NCBI GenBank assembly: GCA_017434885.1
Contig: JAFSGE010000025.1
Coordinates: 186,001 to 250,000, forward strand
Source of the DNA: Lachnospiraceae bacterium
GTDB lineage: Bacteria; Bacillota; Clostridia; Lachnospirales; Lachnospiraceae
Reading direction: 5' to 3'
DNA length: 64,000 nucleotides
A program made the translations under genes and the position numbers. Position 1 is the first letter of the stretch. Each line of letters begins with the position of its first letter. The notes under the pieces were generated by a model. It did no database searches. It saw nothing but the letters and a program-made list of their open reading frames with translations, and was not told where the DNA came from. Shown piece by piece: positions 19,657 to 28,500 of this stretch.

Positions 19657-19927
19657 AAGCTGCCGCCTTTCGTTCCCTTGGTATAAAGGAATATCTTGCG
19701 GACACCATCATTATATACCAGTTTTCCTTCGCAGTGTCCTTCTCCATGGAGTAAAGGTCCATACGGATGCCCCGTTTGTCTATATTGATTCCCTTAAGGG
19801 ATTTCTGGGATTCAATAATCAGGTTTTTTACACGATGCCCCGTGACACGTTCAATGATGATTCTTGCAATCTTTTCTGCCTTTTCGGCATCCTCCGTAGC
19901 CGCTTCGAAGAGAAAGGAATCCATCAT
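19655..19927 (-). pseudogene. Rpn/PD-(D/E)XK nuclease-family transposase, N-terminal fragment
   Basis: Open frame of 90 residues from an ATG at 19927 behind AGGAGAACTGGAT. The sequence (MMDSFLFEAATEDAEKAEKI, then GINIDKRGIRMDLY) is the N-terminal part of the Rpn-type recombination-promoting nuclease family, in which the RxDxY block carries the first acidic catalytic residue. The usual protein is about 250-350 residues. Here the family match stops after that block and the rest reads as unrelated sequence running into the terminator of the helicase gene, so the downstream catalytic Glu-x-Lys is lost. A second broken copy of the family is at 38612-39318. Confidence 0.7.
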
Positions 19928-20326
19928 ATCCAGTTCTCCTGCTTTGTACAATAAAATGAATGGGTTGTAAAAGCATGAATTTTCGTGATAATAATTAAGA
20001 TAAACGTTGACATTTTGGAAGACGTGCAGCACAAACGGCCACGCCTAATATGAAAAATATGCTTTGAATGGAGTATAGCATGTTGACGGTATATGCGCAA
20101 GTATGTTTTTGATTTTTTGTAAAAATATGTTGGTTGAAAGTCTGGGTGGATTTACACAAAAGAAACAAATAGGAAGAAAAATTGACAATTAGGCTGAAAT
20201 AATTGCAATAAATACCAAAAAGGTAGATGATAAAAAAGACAGTAGTCTTATGCATATAAGATGAATATCATTACAACTGATTTAGATAAGTAATGAAAAA
20301 GAGTGTGAAAGAAGGAAGATGTGGGA
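19928..20326. other. Intergenic region, about 400 bases, AT-rich
   Basis: No convincing gene on either strand. It contains a 26-base block at 20171-20196 that recurs with three mismatches at 36067-36092, within which TTGACA at 20182 could act as a -35 element, although no good -10 follows at the right distance. A GAAGGAAG ribosome site at 20311 serves the next gene. Confidence 0.5.
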
Positions 20327-21451
20327 ATGAGAGTATTATCCGGAATGGAAGGTGTTTTTTCTAAAGAAGAGGTAAATACCAACAGGCAGGAAGAGTATGA
20401 TTACCTAAAAGGACTTTTTATGGTGTTTATTTTTTTAATTCATGCATTTCAGGCAACTTCAACAGAGCCTGACTTATGTGTGAAGGTAATGTTTGGATTT
20501 GCAACTATGTCGGGCGCGGCGCTTTTTATGTTTGTGATGGGGATGGGAAGCGTTTATAGTAGAAACTCCGGTGCAGATGCTTTGGCAAAAAGCGGAGTCA
20601 GAATGGTTGTTTATCAGTATCTTAATAATGTCTTATATCTGATTGCTTTGGTGATTCCATATCCTTTTGTGAAGAAACTTCTTGGTGCAGAAGAAACAGA
20701 AATGTTCTTTTGGGCGATGGAGATTTATGCGCAGTATATTAATATCTTTTTTATGACAGGTGTGATATATCTGTTATTGGCGCTGCTTAAGAAGCTGAAG
20801 CTGCCAATTGCCGGCTATGCAGTGGTCGGTATCGTATTTGCATTTGCGGCACCTTTGATAGAAGGGAAGCCTGTGGATATTCCAGTGATTGGATACATAG
20901 TAAAGTTGTTGATTGGTTGGGATTTGTTTACTTCATTTGTGCCATTGTATTTTGTTTCTTATGTTCTCTTAGGAGTTGTTTTGGGAAAATTATTACGTCA
21001 TGTAAAGAATAAGACCCTATTTTACAGAGCGGTTATGGTTATATGCGGTGTTGTGATTGTGGGAACATGGGGATATCTTTTTTCTCAATACGGGTTTAGT
21101 GAAGCGTTGTACGAGGTGCTTACTATGACCTATCCGAAGCCGGGGTTTATGCATGTGATGGCAAGCATAGCGCATATATTATTTTTTGCCGGAGTATTTT
21201 ATTTTGGGCGAAATTATCTTAGAAGCGAGAATTTAATCTGCGGACAGATTCTTTATTACAGCAGACATATTTCCAAATATTATGCGATTCATGTTGTGCC
21301 GTATTTTATAGCATTTGGGTTTCATAAGTATTTACCTTTTGAGTCATGGCAGTGCTGGATTCTGGCATTGTTCGGCATGGCGTTTACGGAAGTTGTGGTA
21401 AGAAGCTATAATTTGGTTTTAAAAAACCTATCTGCCCTTAAGAGCAGATAG
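20327..21451 (+). CDS. Acyltransferase-3-like polytopic membrane protein
   Basis: Membrane protein of 374 residues with about ten hydrophobic segments. The ATG at 20327 is preferred because it lies eight bases behind GAAGGAAG; a GTG at 20321 is in frame. The N-terminal signature (EEYDYLKGLFMVFIFLIHAFQA) fits the family that includes acyltransferase 3 and heparan-acetyltransferase-like proteins, where a histidine near the end of helix 1 is needed to move acyl groups from the cytoplasm to an outer acceptor. The match is at the level of topology and that motif, so the acceptor and donor are unknown. It converges on pncB. Confidence 0.6.
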   Translation: MRVLSGMEGVFSKEEVNTNRQEEYDYLKGLFMVFIFLIHAFQATSTEPDLCVKVMFGFATMSGAALFMFVMGMGSVYSRNSGADALAKSGVRMVVYQYLNNVLYLIALVIPYPFVKKLLGAEETEMFFWAMEIYAQYINIFFMTGVIYLLLALLKKLKLPIAGYAVVGIVFAFAAPLIEGKPVDIPVIGYIVKLLIGWDLFTSFVPLYFVSYVLLGVVLGKLLRHVKNKTLFYRAVMVICGVVIVGTWGYLFSQYGFSEALYEVLTMTYPKPGFMHVMASIAHILFFAGVFYFGRNYLRSENLICGQILYYSRHISKYYAIHVVPYFIAFGFHKYLPFESWQCWILALFGMAFTEVVVRSYNLVLKNLSALKSR

Positions 21452-21452
21452 G
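21427..21452 (-). terminator. Terminator of pncB overlapping the end of the convergent gene
   Basis: A 9 bp perfect stem (CCTATCTGC / GCAGATAGG) is followed, on the minus strand, by six T residues. It contains the stop codon of the plus-strand acyltransferase-like gene. Confidence 0.8.
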
Positions 21453-21465
21453 CTGTGGGATAATT

Positions 21466-22920
21466 TTATTTTTCGCTCATCTTATCAAGCAATTCTATCT
21501 TGGTATCATACAGCTTCTTTGATAAATCCACATAAACTTTATGGGGATTGACAAAACGCTTGGTTTCATCCCAAAGGGTGTCTTTTTCTTTGGTACAGTA
21601 ATCGCGGATTTCCATTGTTTTCGGAGATTCGTAGCAACACTGTCCACCTTTAAATACGGGAACTAAAAGTTCACGCAGTGTAAAGCTTCCGGCAGGGAGC
21701 TTTGTCTTTTTCCAAGGCTCTAACGGGTCGAACAAAAGAAGCGGTTCGTCTTCGCTAAAGGTTTCCCCTACCAGACAAATAAGATCCGCTTTGATTTTTC
21801 CGGTTTCTTTATCATAAATACGGTAAATGGTTTTGTTGCCCGGGTTTGTCACTTTCTCACTGTTTTCGGAGAGTTTAATCTTGGGAATGAATTCGCCGTC
21901 TGCGCCTTTGATGGCTGCCAGTTTGTATACACCGCCGAAAGCAGGGTTATCTTTTGCGGTGATTAAGTTTGTGCCCACACCCCAGGAGGTGATGGCGGCA
22001 CCCTGTGCTTTCATGGTTTCAATCAAGTATTCGTCCAAATCATTGGAAGCAGAAATAGCAGCATCGGTAAATCCGGCTGCATCCAGCATCTTACGTGCTT
22101 TCTTGGAAAGGTAAGCAAGGTCGCCGCTGTCAAGGCGGATACCGTAATATCCTAATTTGATGCCGGCTTCTCTCATCTCGGTAAATACCTTGATGGCGTT
22201 GGGAATACCGGAATGTAAAGTGTCGTAAGTGTCTACCAGTAAAATGCAGGCAGAAGGATACATATCTGCATAGGTTTTAAATGCGGTATACTCGTCCGGG
22301 AAACTCATAATCCAGCTGTGTGCATGGGTTCCCTTAACGGGGACATCAAAAAGCTGACCGCAGAGGACGTTGGAGGTTCCGATACAACCGCCGATAACGG
22401 CAGCGCGGGCACCGTAGATTCCGGCATCGGGCCCCTGGGCACGGCGCAGACCGAATTCCATAACACCGTCTCCTTTTGCAGCATAACATACTCTGGCTGC
22501 TTTTGTGGCAATCAAGCTTTGGTGGTTAATGATATTAAGAATAGCGGTTTCCACAAGCTGGGCTTCCATAATCGGTGCGATTACTTTGACAAATGGTTCT
22601 CTGGGGAACATAACCGTTCCTTCCGGAATCGCATAAATATCACCGGAAAATTTGAAATTTGCCAGATAATCAAGGAAATCCGCCTCAAAAATACCAAGGC
22701 CTGCCAGATAATCAATATCCTCTTTTGAAAAATGTAATTCTTTAATATATTTGATAAGTTGCTCAAGTCCCGCTGCAATGGCATACCCGCCGCCGCAGGG
22801 GTTGCTTCTGTAAAAAGCATCAAAAATAACGGTTTCGTTACGGTCTTTGTGTTTGAAATAGCCCTGCATCATGGTGAGCTCATAGAGGTCGGTGAGCAGA
22901 GTTAAGTTTTGTCTGTCCAT
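21466..22920 (-). CDS. pncB: Nicotinate phosphoribosyltransferase
   Basis: Enzyme of 484 residues that joins nicotinate to PRPP, with ATP hydrolysis, to give nicotinate mononucleotide in NAD salvage. The opening (LTDLYELTMMQGYF) and the conserved FGLRRAQGPDA, GTHAHSWIMSF and IRLDSGDLAYLSKKAR blocks are family hallmarks; the histidine in GTHAHS is the residue phosphorylated in studied members. Length is normal for the long bacterial type. The start follows GGGAGGATTCTT. A good promoter lies upstream at 22950-22978 and a terminator overlaps the convergent gene. Confidence 0.96.
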   Translation of the reverse strand: MDRQNLTLLTDLYELTMMQGYFKHKDRNETVIFDAFYRSNPCGGGYAIAAGLEQLIKYIKELHFSKEDIDYLAGLGIFEADFLDYLANFKFSGDIYAIPEGTVMFPREPFVKVIAPIMEAQLVETAILNIINHQSLIATKAARVCYAAKGDGVMEFGLRRAQGPDAGIYGARAAVIGGCIGTSNVLCGQLFDVPVKGTHAHSWIMSFPDEYTAFKTYADMYPSACILLVDTYDTLHSGIPNAIKVFTEMREAGIKLGYYGIRLDSGDLAYLSKKARKMLDAAGFTDAAISASNDLDEYLIETMKAQGAAITSWGVGTNLITAKDNPAFGGVYKLAAIKGADGEFIPKIKLSENSEKVTNPGNKTIYRIYDKETGKIKADLICLVGETFSEDEPLLLFDPLEPWKKTKLPAGSFTLRELLVPVFKGGQCCYESPKTMEIRDYCTKEKDTLWDETKRFVNPHKVYVDLSKKLYDTKIELLDKMSEK

Positions 22921-22949
22921 AAGAATCCTCCCTTTTTTCTTTTCTAATT

Positions 22950-22978
22950 AATATACACCCAATTATTCTCACTGGCAA
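22950..22978 (-). promoter_or_regulatory. Sigma-A type promoter of pncB
   Basis: On the minus strand TTGCCA (22978-22973) and TATATT (22955-22950) are separated by exactly 17 bases, 30 bases upstream of the pncB start. Confidence 0.65.
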
Positions 22979-23091
22979 GAAAAACGGTTGAAATACGGTT
23001 TGGCAAGAGCTATGATATTAGTGCACCGGATTTTGTGCTTGAGGTACTTTCGCATTCCATCAGGCGCAAGGTGATTATGTCAGCAGTATGA
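22978..23091 (+). pseudogene. Uma2-family endonuclease remnant
   Basis: An in-frame stretch of 37 residues ends at a TGA at 23089-23091 and reads IRFGKSYDISAPDFVLEVL followed by SHSIRRK. This is the core PD-(D/E)XK block of Uma2 nucleases (typically APDxVxEVLSPSTRxKD), a family about 180 residues long. No start codon, N-terminal half or C-terminal tail is present, and the upstream bases serve as the pncB promoter. It is a fragment left by deletion. Confidence 0.7.
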
Positions 23092-23663
23092 TGAACATGG
23101 GGAAGAAGACGAGGATGAATAAGACATTAAAAAGATTATTTCCGATTTTGTTATTAATATGGCCGTATACCTGTGTATTTTTCTTTGTGCCGGGAACGGA
23201 AGAAGAGGAACTTTTCGGGCCGGTTATGGCAATTTATATGGTACTGACCGCAGCGGTATACCTGCTTAATATTATCAATGTTTTTTTAGATAAAGAGGAA
23301 GATGCATGTTACCGCCTTGTTTTTTGGGATATGCTCACAAAGCTGATGCATATACCTTTTTACCTGATTGTATTTTTATTGGGTGTACTGTTGCTTTTGA
23401 CAATTGTGGTTCCGGCGCTTGTTTTTGTGACGCCGATTATGGTGGGAATGCTTGTAATTGTTGATGTTCTTTTAATGGCAACCACCTCTGTGTACGGAAT
23501 CGGCGGGATTATCAGAGCATGGAAAAAAGGCCTTGTTACCAAGACCTTTTCAGTAGTTCATATGATTATGCACTGTTTCTTTGTGACGGACGTTATCAGT
23601 GCCATTATTGTGTATTTTAAGTTGCGAAAAGCAAAGAAGAGTGCTAAAATAATAAATGCATAA
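23088..23663 (+). CDS. Small polytopic membrane protein, function unknown
   Basis: Protein of up to 191 residues with four hydrophobic segments at about 20-35, 48-68, 90-145 (probably a hairpin) and 162-180, and a lysine-rich C-terminus (KLRKAKKSAKI). Several ATGs compete: 23088, 23091 and 23115. The last follows GGGGAAGAAGACGAGG and is a good candidate, giving 182 residues. The 23088 start overlaps the stop of the Uma2 remnant. I do not recognise the family. It precedes the MFS leader region on the same strand but is not clearly co-transcribed with it. Confidence 0.65.
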   Translation: MMNMGKKTRMNKTLKRLFPILLLIWPYTCVFFFVPGTEEEELFGPVMAIYMVLTAAVYLLNIINVFLDKEEDACYRLVFWDMLTKLMHIPFYLIVFLLGVLLLLTIVVPALVFVTPIMVGMLVIVDVLLMATTSVYGIGGIIRAWKKGLVTKTFSVVHMIMHCFFVTDVISAIIVYFKLRKAKKSAKIINA

Positions 23664-23679
23664 AAAAGAGGAAAAGAGT

Positions 23680-23736
23680 ATGTTTTGGAAAATGACAAAT
23701 CTCCAACTGAAAAAAGGCTACATTTATCTCCTTTAG
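23680..23736 (+). CDS. Leader peptide of 18 residues upstream of the MFS gene
   Basis: A short frame, ATG at 23680 to TAG at 23734, encodes MFWKMTNLQLKKGYIYLL. It has an AGAGG ribosome site at the right distance. Its last codons (ATCTCCTTTA at 23726-23735) are the exact reverse complement of the ribosome site of the MFS gene (23827-23836), the arrangement seen in translation attenuators of drug-resistance genes. The role is inferred from this base pairing. Confidence 0.6.
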   Translation: MFWKMTNLQLKKGYIYLL

Positions 23737-23836
23737 GGGGATAGTGCGCCCATTTTTAGGAAGGTTTGCATTATCTCCTTATCATTTTTACACAGTCAGG
23801 CATTTGCTGACTGTTCAAAAAACAGATAAAGGAGAT
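23726..23836 (+). promoter_or_regulatory. Putative attenuator sequestering the MFS ribosome-binding site
   Basis: Two segments can pair with the MFS ribosome site TAAAGGAGAT at 23827-23836: ATCTCCTTTA at 23726-23735 (10 of 10, inside the leader peptide) and ATCTCCTT at 23773-23780 (8 bases). Between the second segment and the ribosome site is a small perfect hairpin CAGTCAG / CTGACTG at about 23794-23814. The competing pairings suggest that a ribosome stalled on the leader peptide would change access to the MFS start. Confidence 0.6.
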
Positions 23837-23842
23837 TTTTTT

Positions 23843-25015
23843 ATGCTTAATATTAAGAAACAGATTCGTTTATTATATCTATCATCCGTACTGGGAAATT
23901 TATCGGTTACGGGTGCCTGGGTTGCCATTTTGGCATTCAGGGGTTTTTCTCTGGTTCAAATCGGAGTAGCGGAAACGGTGTTCCACATAACCAGTCTTAT
24001 TTTTGAAATTCCATCGGGAATATTGGCAGACAGATATGGCAGAAAAAAGATGCTTATCGTAAGTCATGTTATGGCAGTGATTGGAAATTTAATCATGGTG
24101 TTTTCGGAAGGACTTGGGATGGTATGTCTGTCCTTTGTGTTTCATGCTCTCAATTATAATTTTGCGTCAGGTTCGGGAGATGCTTTGGCTTATGATTCCT
24201 TAAAAAGTGTAAAGCAGGAGGGACGGTATGAGACATACTTTTCGAATCAGATGATAATTTATCGGGTTGGAAGTGCACTTTCCACGCTTTGTGCCGGATT
24301 GGCATTTTGGATGGGATATAAAATGGCATATTTTGTCAGCGCCATTACGCATGTGGTGACACTGCTTGTAGTGCTTGGACTTGTAGAAGTGCAGGTAGCG
24401 GGAGCAGTAGATGCGCAAGAAGCTGCAGAGCAGAAGGGAATTGCGCCTGCAGTCCAAGATAAAGTGACACAGGAATTGACGGGTGATAAGCACATTATAT
24501 TTGGCATGATAATCGGAATGATGAATCATTTTAAGGACAGCATTCTGTTTTTGGCAAGAAACGGTAAGGCAACGCGGCTTATGTTTGCAAATTCTCTTGT
24601 AGGCGCCATTGATATTCTGCTTTTGTTTTTCTTGCAGGCAAAGCTTACTTCTGCCGGAATTATGAGTCGGGATTTGGGGATTGCGTTGTTTGTTATGGAG
24701 ATGGGCGGTATCGTCGGTGCGCGGATGATTGTCAGAATAAAGAGAGGCAGATACCTGAAAATATTTATGCTGTGTACGGCAGGTGTACTGACGGGTGTGC
24801 TTTTAGAGCATTCCGGTGTGATTCCGGTTATGGTGTTTGGTGGTTTTCTGTCGGCTATGGCAGATGATGCATTGCAGGTGAGAACGGACGCCCTTTTGCA
24901 GGAAAGTTTTCCGTCACAGCAACGGGCAACACTGATATCCATATCTTCGTTTACCTTTTCGGTGATTATGATTGTGCTATCGCCATTGGCGGGATATTTT
25001 TATTCGGTGTGGTAA
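23843..25015 (+). CDS. Major facilitator superfamily transporter
   Basis: Membrane transporter of 390 residues with about 12 hydrophobic segments. The ATG at 23843 follows AAAGGAG; a longer frame starting at 23744 has no ribosome site and runs through the attenuator. The loop after helix 2 carries the MFS signature (GILADRYGRKKMLI), and helix 1 (LLYLSSVLGNLSVTGAWVAIL) resembles the group of drug-efflux and related MFS proteins in Firmicutes. The central cytoplasmic loop is charged (VDAQEAAEQKG). The leader peptide and attenuator upstream suggest induction by a translation inhibitor, so a role in antibiotic efflux is plausible but unproven. Confidence 0.88.
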   Translation: MLNIKKQIRLLYLSSVLGNLSVTGAWVAILAFRGFSLVQIGVAETVFHITSLIFEIPSGILADRYGRKKMLIVSHVMAVIGNLIMVFSEGLGMVCLSFVFHALNYNFASGSGDALAYDSLKSVKQEGRYETYFSNQMIIYRVGSALSTLCAGLAFWMGYKMAYFVSAITHVVTLLVVLGLVEVQVAGAVDAQEAAEQKGIAPAVQDKVTQELTGDKHIIFGMIIGMMNHFKDSILFLARNGKATRLMFANSLVGAIDILLLFFLQAKLTSAGIMSRDLGIALFVMEMGGIVGARMIVRIKRGRYLKIFMLCTAGVLTGVLLEHSGVIPVMVFGGFLSAMADDALQVRTDALLQESFPSQQRATLISISSFTFSVIMIVLSPLAGYFYSVW

Positions 25016-25074
25016 GGATTGTGCGGGAATCAAATGGAAAATCATGATATTACATGATTTATGCAATATTTCCC

Positions 25075-25104
25075 TTGACAAATCCCGAGTTCATGGTGTA
25101 ATTT
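25075..25104 (+). promoter_or_regulatory. Candidate promoter of the T-box-ileS transcript
   Basis: A perfect TTGACA at 25075-25080 lies 18 bases before TAATTT at 25099-25104. A TATAGT at 25108 is an alternative -10, but it is 27 bases from the TTGACA. Confidence 0.45.
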
Positions 25105-25129
25105 TGGTATAGTATCAAAAATAACCAAA

Positions 25130-25399
25130 ACAAAAGCAATGACGAAGACAGTAACTGATGTTCCAAACGTCACAGCGAGCCGGAGAGGGTGCAAGTCCGG
25201 TACTAGTAAGAAATCAGTGAATATCACTTCTGAGCTGCGAGCCGAACGCAAACAGGTAAGTAGGTCACGCCGGCATTCCCCCGTTAAAGGAAACCATATT
25301 CAACCGATTGGTTTTTGTGAGCAGAATCGGCGCGTATGATGTAACAGGTGGTAACGAGTATATTTTAGCCTCGTCCTTTTACAGGACGGGGCTTTTTTT
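25130..25399 (+). promoter_or_regulatory. T-box leader (isoleucine specifier) controlling ileS
   Basis: The Stem I region has the usual pattern: AGCGAGCCGGAGAGGGTGCAA, then GTGAATATCACTTCTGAGC, where ATC at 25223-25225 is the isoleucine specifier codon. The T-box sequence is the AGGTGGTAACGAG block at about 25345-25357, whose TGGT can pair with the tRNA ACCA end. A terminator follows at 25368-25399 (GCCTCGTCC / GGACGGGGC, one G-T pair, then eight T). Uncharged tRNA-Ile would favour the antiterminator and let transcription reach ileS. Confidence 0.93.
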
Positions 25400-25530
25400 G
25401 AATTTTGTTTGCAGAGTAATGATTTTTATATGCAACAAGTTATGGTTAGGATAAAAAACGAGAACCAATCTAAGCAAACAGTGAACAAATCAAAGTAAAC
25501 AATGAATAAATAAAGAAAGGACGAATCGAA

Positions 25531-28500
25531 ATGTATCAAAAAGTATCCACCAACCTGAATTTTGTCGATCGTGAAAAGAACATCGAAAAATTCTGGACAG
25601 ACAATGACATTTTCAAAAAGAGTATGGAAAACCGCAAGGAAGGCCCTACTTACACCTTCTATGACGGACCTCCGACTGCAAACGGTAAGCCCCACATCGG
25701 ACATGTGCTTACCCGTGTTATTAAAGATATGATTCCCAGATACCGTACCATGAAAGGTTACATGGTTCCCCGTAAGGCAGGCTGGGATACACACGGACTT
25801 CCTGTTGAATTGGAAGTAGAAAAGTTGCTTGGACTTGATGGCAAGGAGCAGATTGAAGAATACGGTCTTGATCCCTTTATTGATAAGTGTAAGGAAAGTG
25901 TTTGGAAATACAAAGGTATGTGGGAGGATTTCTCAGGTACTGTTGGTTTCTGGGCAGATATGGATGATCCTTATGTAACTTACCATGATGACTTCATCGA
26001 GTCTGAATGGTGGGCACTGAAGCAGATTTGGGATAAGAAGCTTTTGTACAAAGGCTTTAAGATTGTACCTTACTGCCCTCGTTGCGGTACTCCCTTATCT
26101 TCTCACGAAGTAGCACAGGGCTACAAGGCAGTGAAGGAACGTTCTGCGGTTGTACGTTTCAAGGTGGTAGGTGAAGATGCATATTTCCTTGCATGGACCA
26201 CAACCCCCTGGACACTTCCTTCCAACGTGGCACTTTGTGTAAATCCGGAAGAGACTTATGTAAAAGTAAAAGCAGCAGACGGTTATACCTACTACATGGC
26301 ACAGGCACTTCTTGACAACGTACTGGGAAGTCTTGCCCAGGAAGGTGAAAAAGCTTATGAAGTGTTAGAAACCTATGTTGGTAAAGATTTAGAATACAAA
26401 GAATATGAACCTCTCTTTGCTTGCGCAGGCGAAGCTGCAGCTAAACAGCACAAGAAAGGCCACTATGTAACCTGTGACGGTTATGTAACTATGTCAGACG
26501 GTACCGGTATCGTTCATATTGCGCCTGCATTCGGTGAAGACGATGCCCAGGTAGGACGTAAATATGACCTGCCCTTCGTACAGTTTGTTGACGGCGCAGG
26601 TAACATGACAGAGGAAACTGCATATGCAGGTAAGTTTGTAAAGGATGCCGACAAGGATATCCTTGTTGACCTTGATAAGGAAGGAAAACTGTTCTCAGCA
26701 CCTAAGTTTGAACATGATTATCCTTTCTGTTGGAGATGTGATACTCCCCTTATTTACTATGCAAGAGAATCCTGGTTCATCAAGATGACTGCAGTACGTG
26801 ATGACCTTGTACGCAATAATAAAACAGTAAACTGGATTCCCGAATCTATCGGTGAAGGACGTTTCGGTAACTGGCTTGAAAATATTCAGGACTGGGGACT
26901 TTCCCGTGACCGTTACTGGGGTACTCCCCTTAATATTTGGGAATGTGAAGATTGCGGACATCAGGAAGCAATCGGTTCCCGTGCCCAGCTGGAAGAAATG
27001 AGCGGCAACCCTGAAGCGAAGACAGTAGAGCTTCACAGACCTTATATTGATGCCATTACCTGCACTTGTCCTAAGTGCGGTAAGACCATGAAGAGAGTGC
27101 CGGAAGTAATTGACTGCTGGTTTGACTCCGGTGCAATGCCTTTTGCACAGCATCATTATCCGTTTGAAAATAAAGACCTGTTCGAGGCGCAGTTCCCCGC
27201 ACAGTTTATCTCTGAAGCTGTTGACCAGACAAGAGGTTGGTTCTACTCACTGATGGCAGAATCCACTCTGCTCTTTAACAAGGCTCCTTACGAAAACGTA
27301 ATCGTATTGGGTCACGTGCAGGATGAAAACGGACAGAAGATGAGTAAGTCCAAAGGAAATGCGGTAGATCCTTTCGATGCACTTTCTACCTACGGTGCAG
27401 ATGCTATCAGATGGTACTTCTACATCAACTCGGCTCCCTGGCTTCCTAACCGTTTCCACGGTAAGGCAGTACAGGAAGGACAGCGTAAGTTCTTGGGAAC
27501 ACTTTGGAATACCTATGCATTCTTCGTGCTGTATGCAAACATCGACAACTTTGATGCTACCAAGTACAGCTTAGAATATGATAAGCTTCCCGTTATGGAT
27601 AAGTGGTTACTTTCCAAGTTAAATACAGCGATTAAGGAAGTAGACAATAACCTTGAAAATTACAGAATTCCTGAGGCAGCAAGAGTACTGGATAACTTTG
27701 TGGATGAAATGAGTAACTGGTATGTTCGTCGTTGCCGTGAACGTTTCTGGGCAAAGGGTATGGAGCAGGATAAGATTAATGCTTACATGACACTTTATAC
27801 AGCACTTGTGGAAATCAGCAAGGCGGCAGCACCTATGGTGCCTTTCATGACGGAAGAAATTTATTTGAACCTTGTAAAGAGTGTCAACGCAGATGCTCCC
27901 GAAAGTATTCATTTGTGTGACTTCCCTGCTGTCAATGAAACTATGATTGACAAGAAACTGGAAGAGAGCATGGATGCAGTTCTTAAGATGGTTGTTATGG
28001 GCCGTGCGGCACGTAACGCAGCAAACATCAAGAACCGTCAGCCTATCGGCACTATGTTTGTAAAAGCAGAAACTGAACTGGATGAGTTCTTCAAAGAGAT
28101 TATCGAAGATGAACTGAATGTGAAGACAGTAACCTTCACAGATGATGTGAGAGACTTTACAAGCTACAGCTTCAAGCCTCAGCTTAAGACGGTTGGTCCT
28201 AAGTATGGTAAACAGCTTGGCGGTATCAAGGAATATCTTGGAAGTCTTGATGGCAATGAAGCAATGGATGAGCTGAAAGCAAAGGGTGCCCTTGTATTTG
28301 ACGTAAACGGCACAGAAGTTTCTCTTGCAGAAGAAGACCTTTTAATCGAGATGAGCCAAAAAGAAGGATATGTATCCGAAGCAGACAACTATGTAACTGT
28401 TGTGCTTGATACCAACCTGACAGAGGAGCTGATTGAAGAAGGCTTTGTATACGAAGTGATCAGCAAAATTCAGACCATGCGTAAGGATGCTGATTTCGAA

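Noticed and set aside
19995-20255. 86-codon hydrophobic minus-strand frame
   Set aside because: AT-rich intergenic DNA gives chance Phe/Ile/Leu-rich frames; no ribosome site or family match was seen.
25150-25330. Cobalamin-type riboswitch suggested by the GGGTGCAAGTCCGG string
   Set aside because: The string is the normal apical part of a T-box Stem I. The isoleucine specifier, T-box sequence and downstream ileS gene fit a T-box and not a B12 element.
25139-25339. 66-codon open frame within the ileS leader
   Set aside because: It lies wholly inside the T-box, whose conserved Stem I, specifier and antiterminator sequences explain the region; the frame has no ribosome site.
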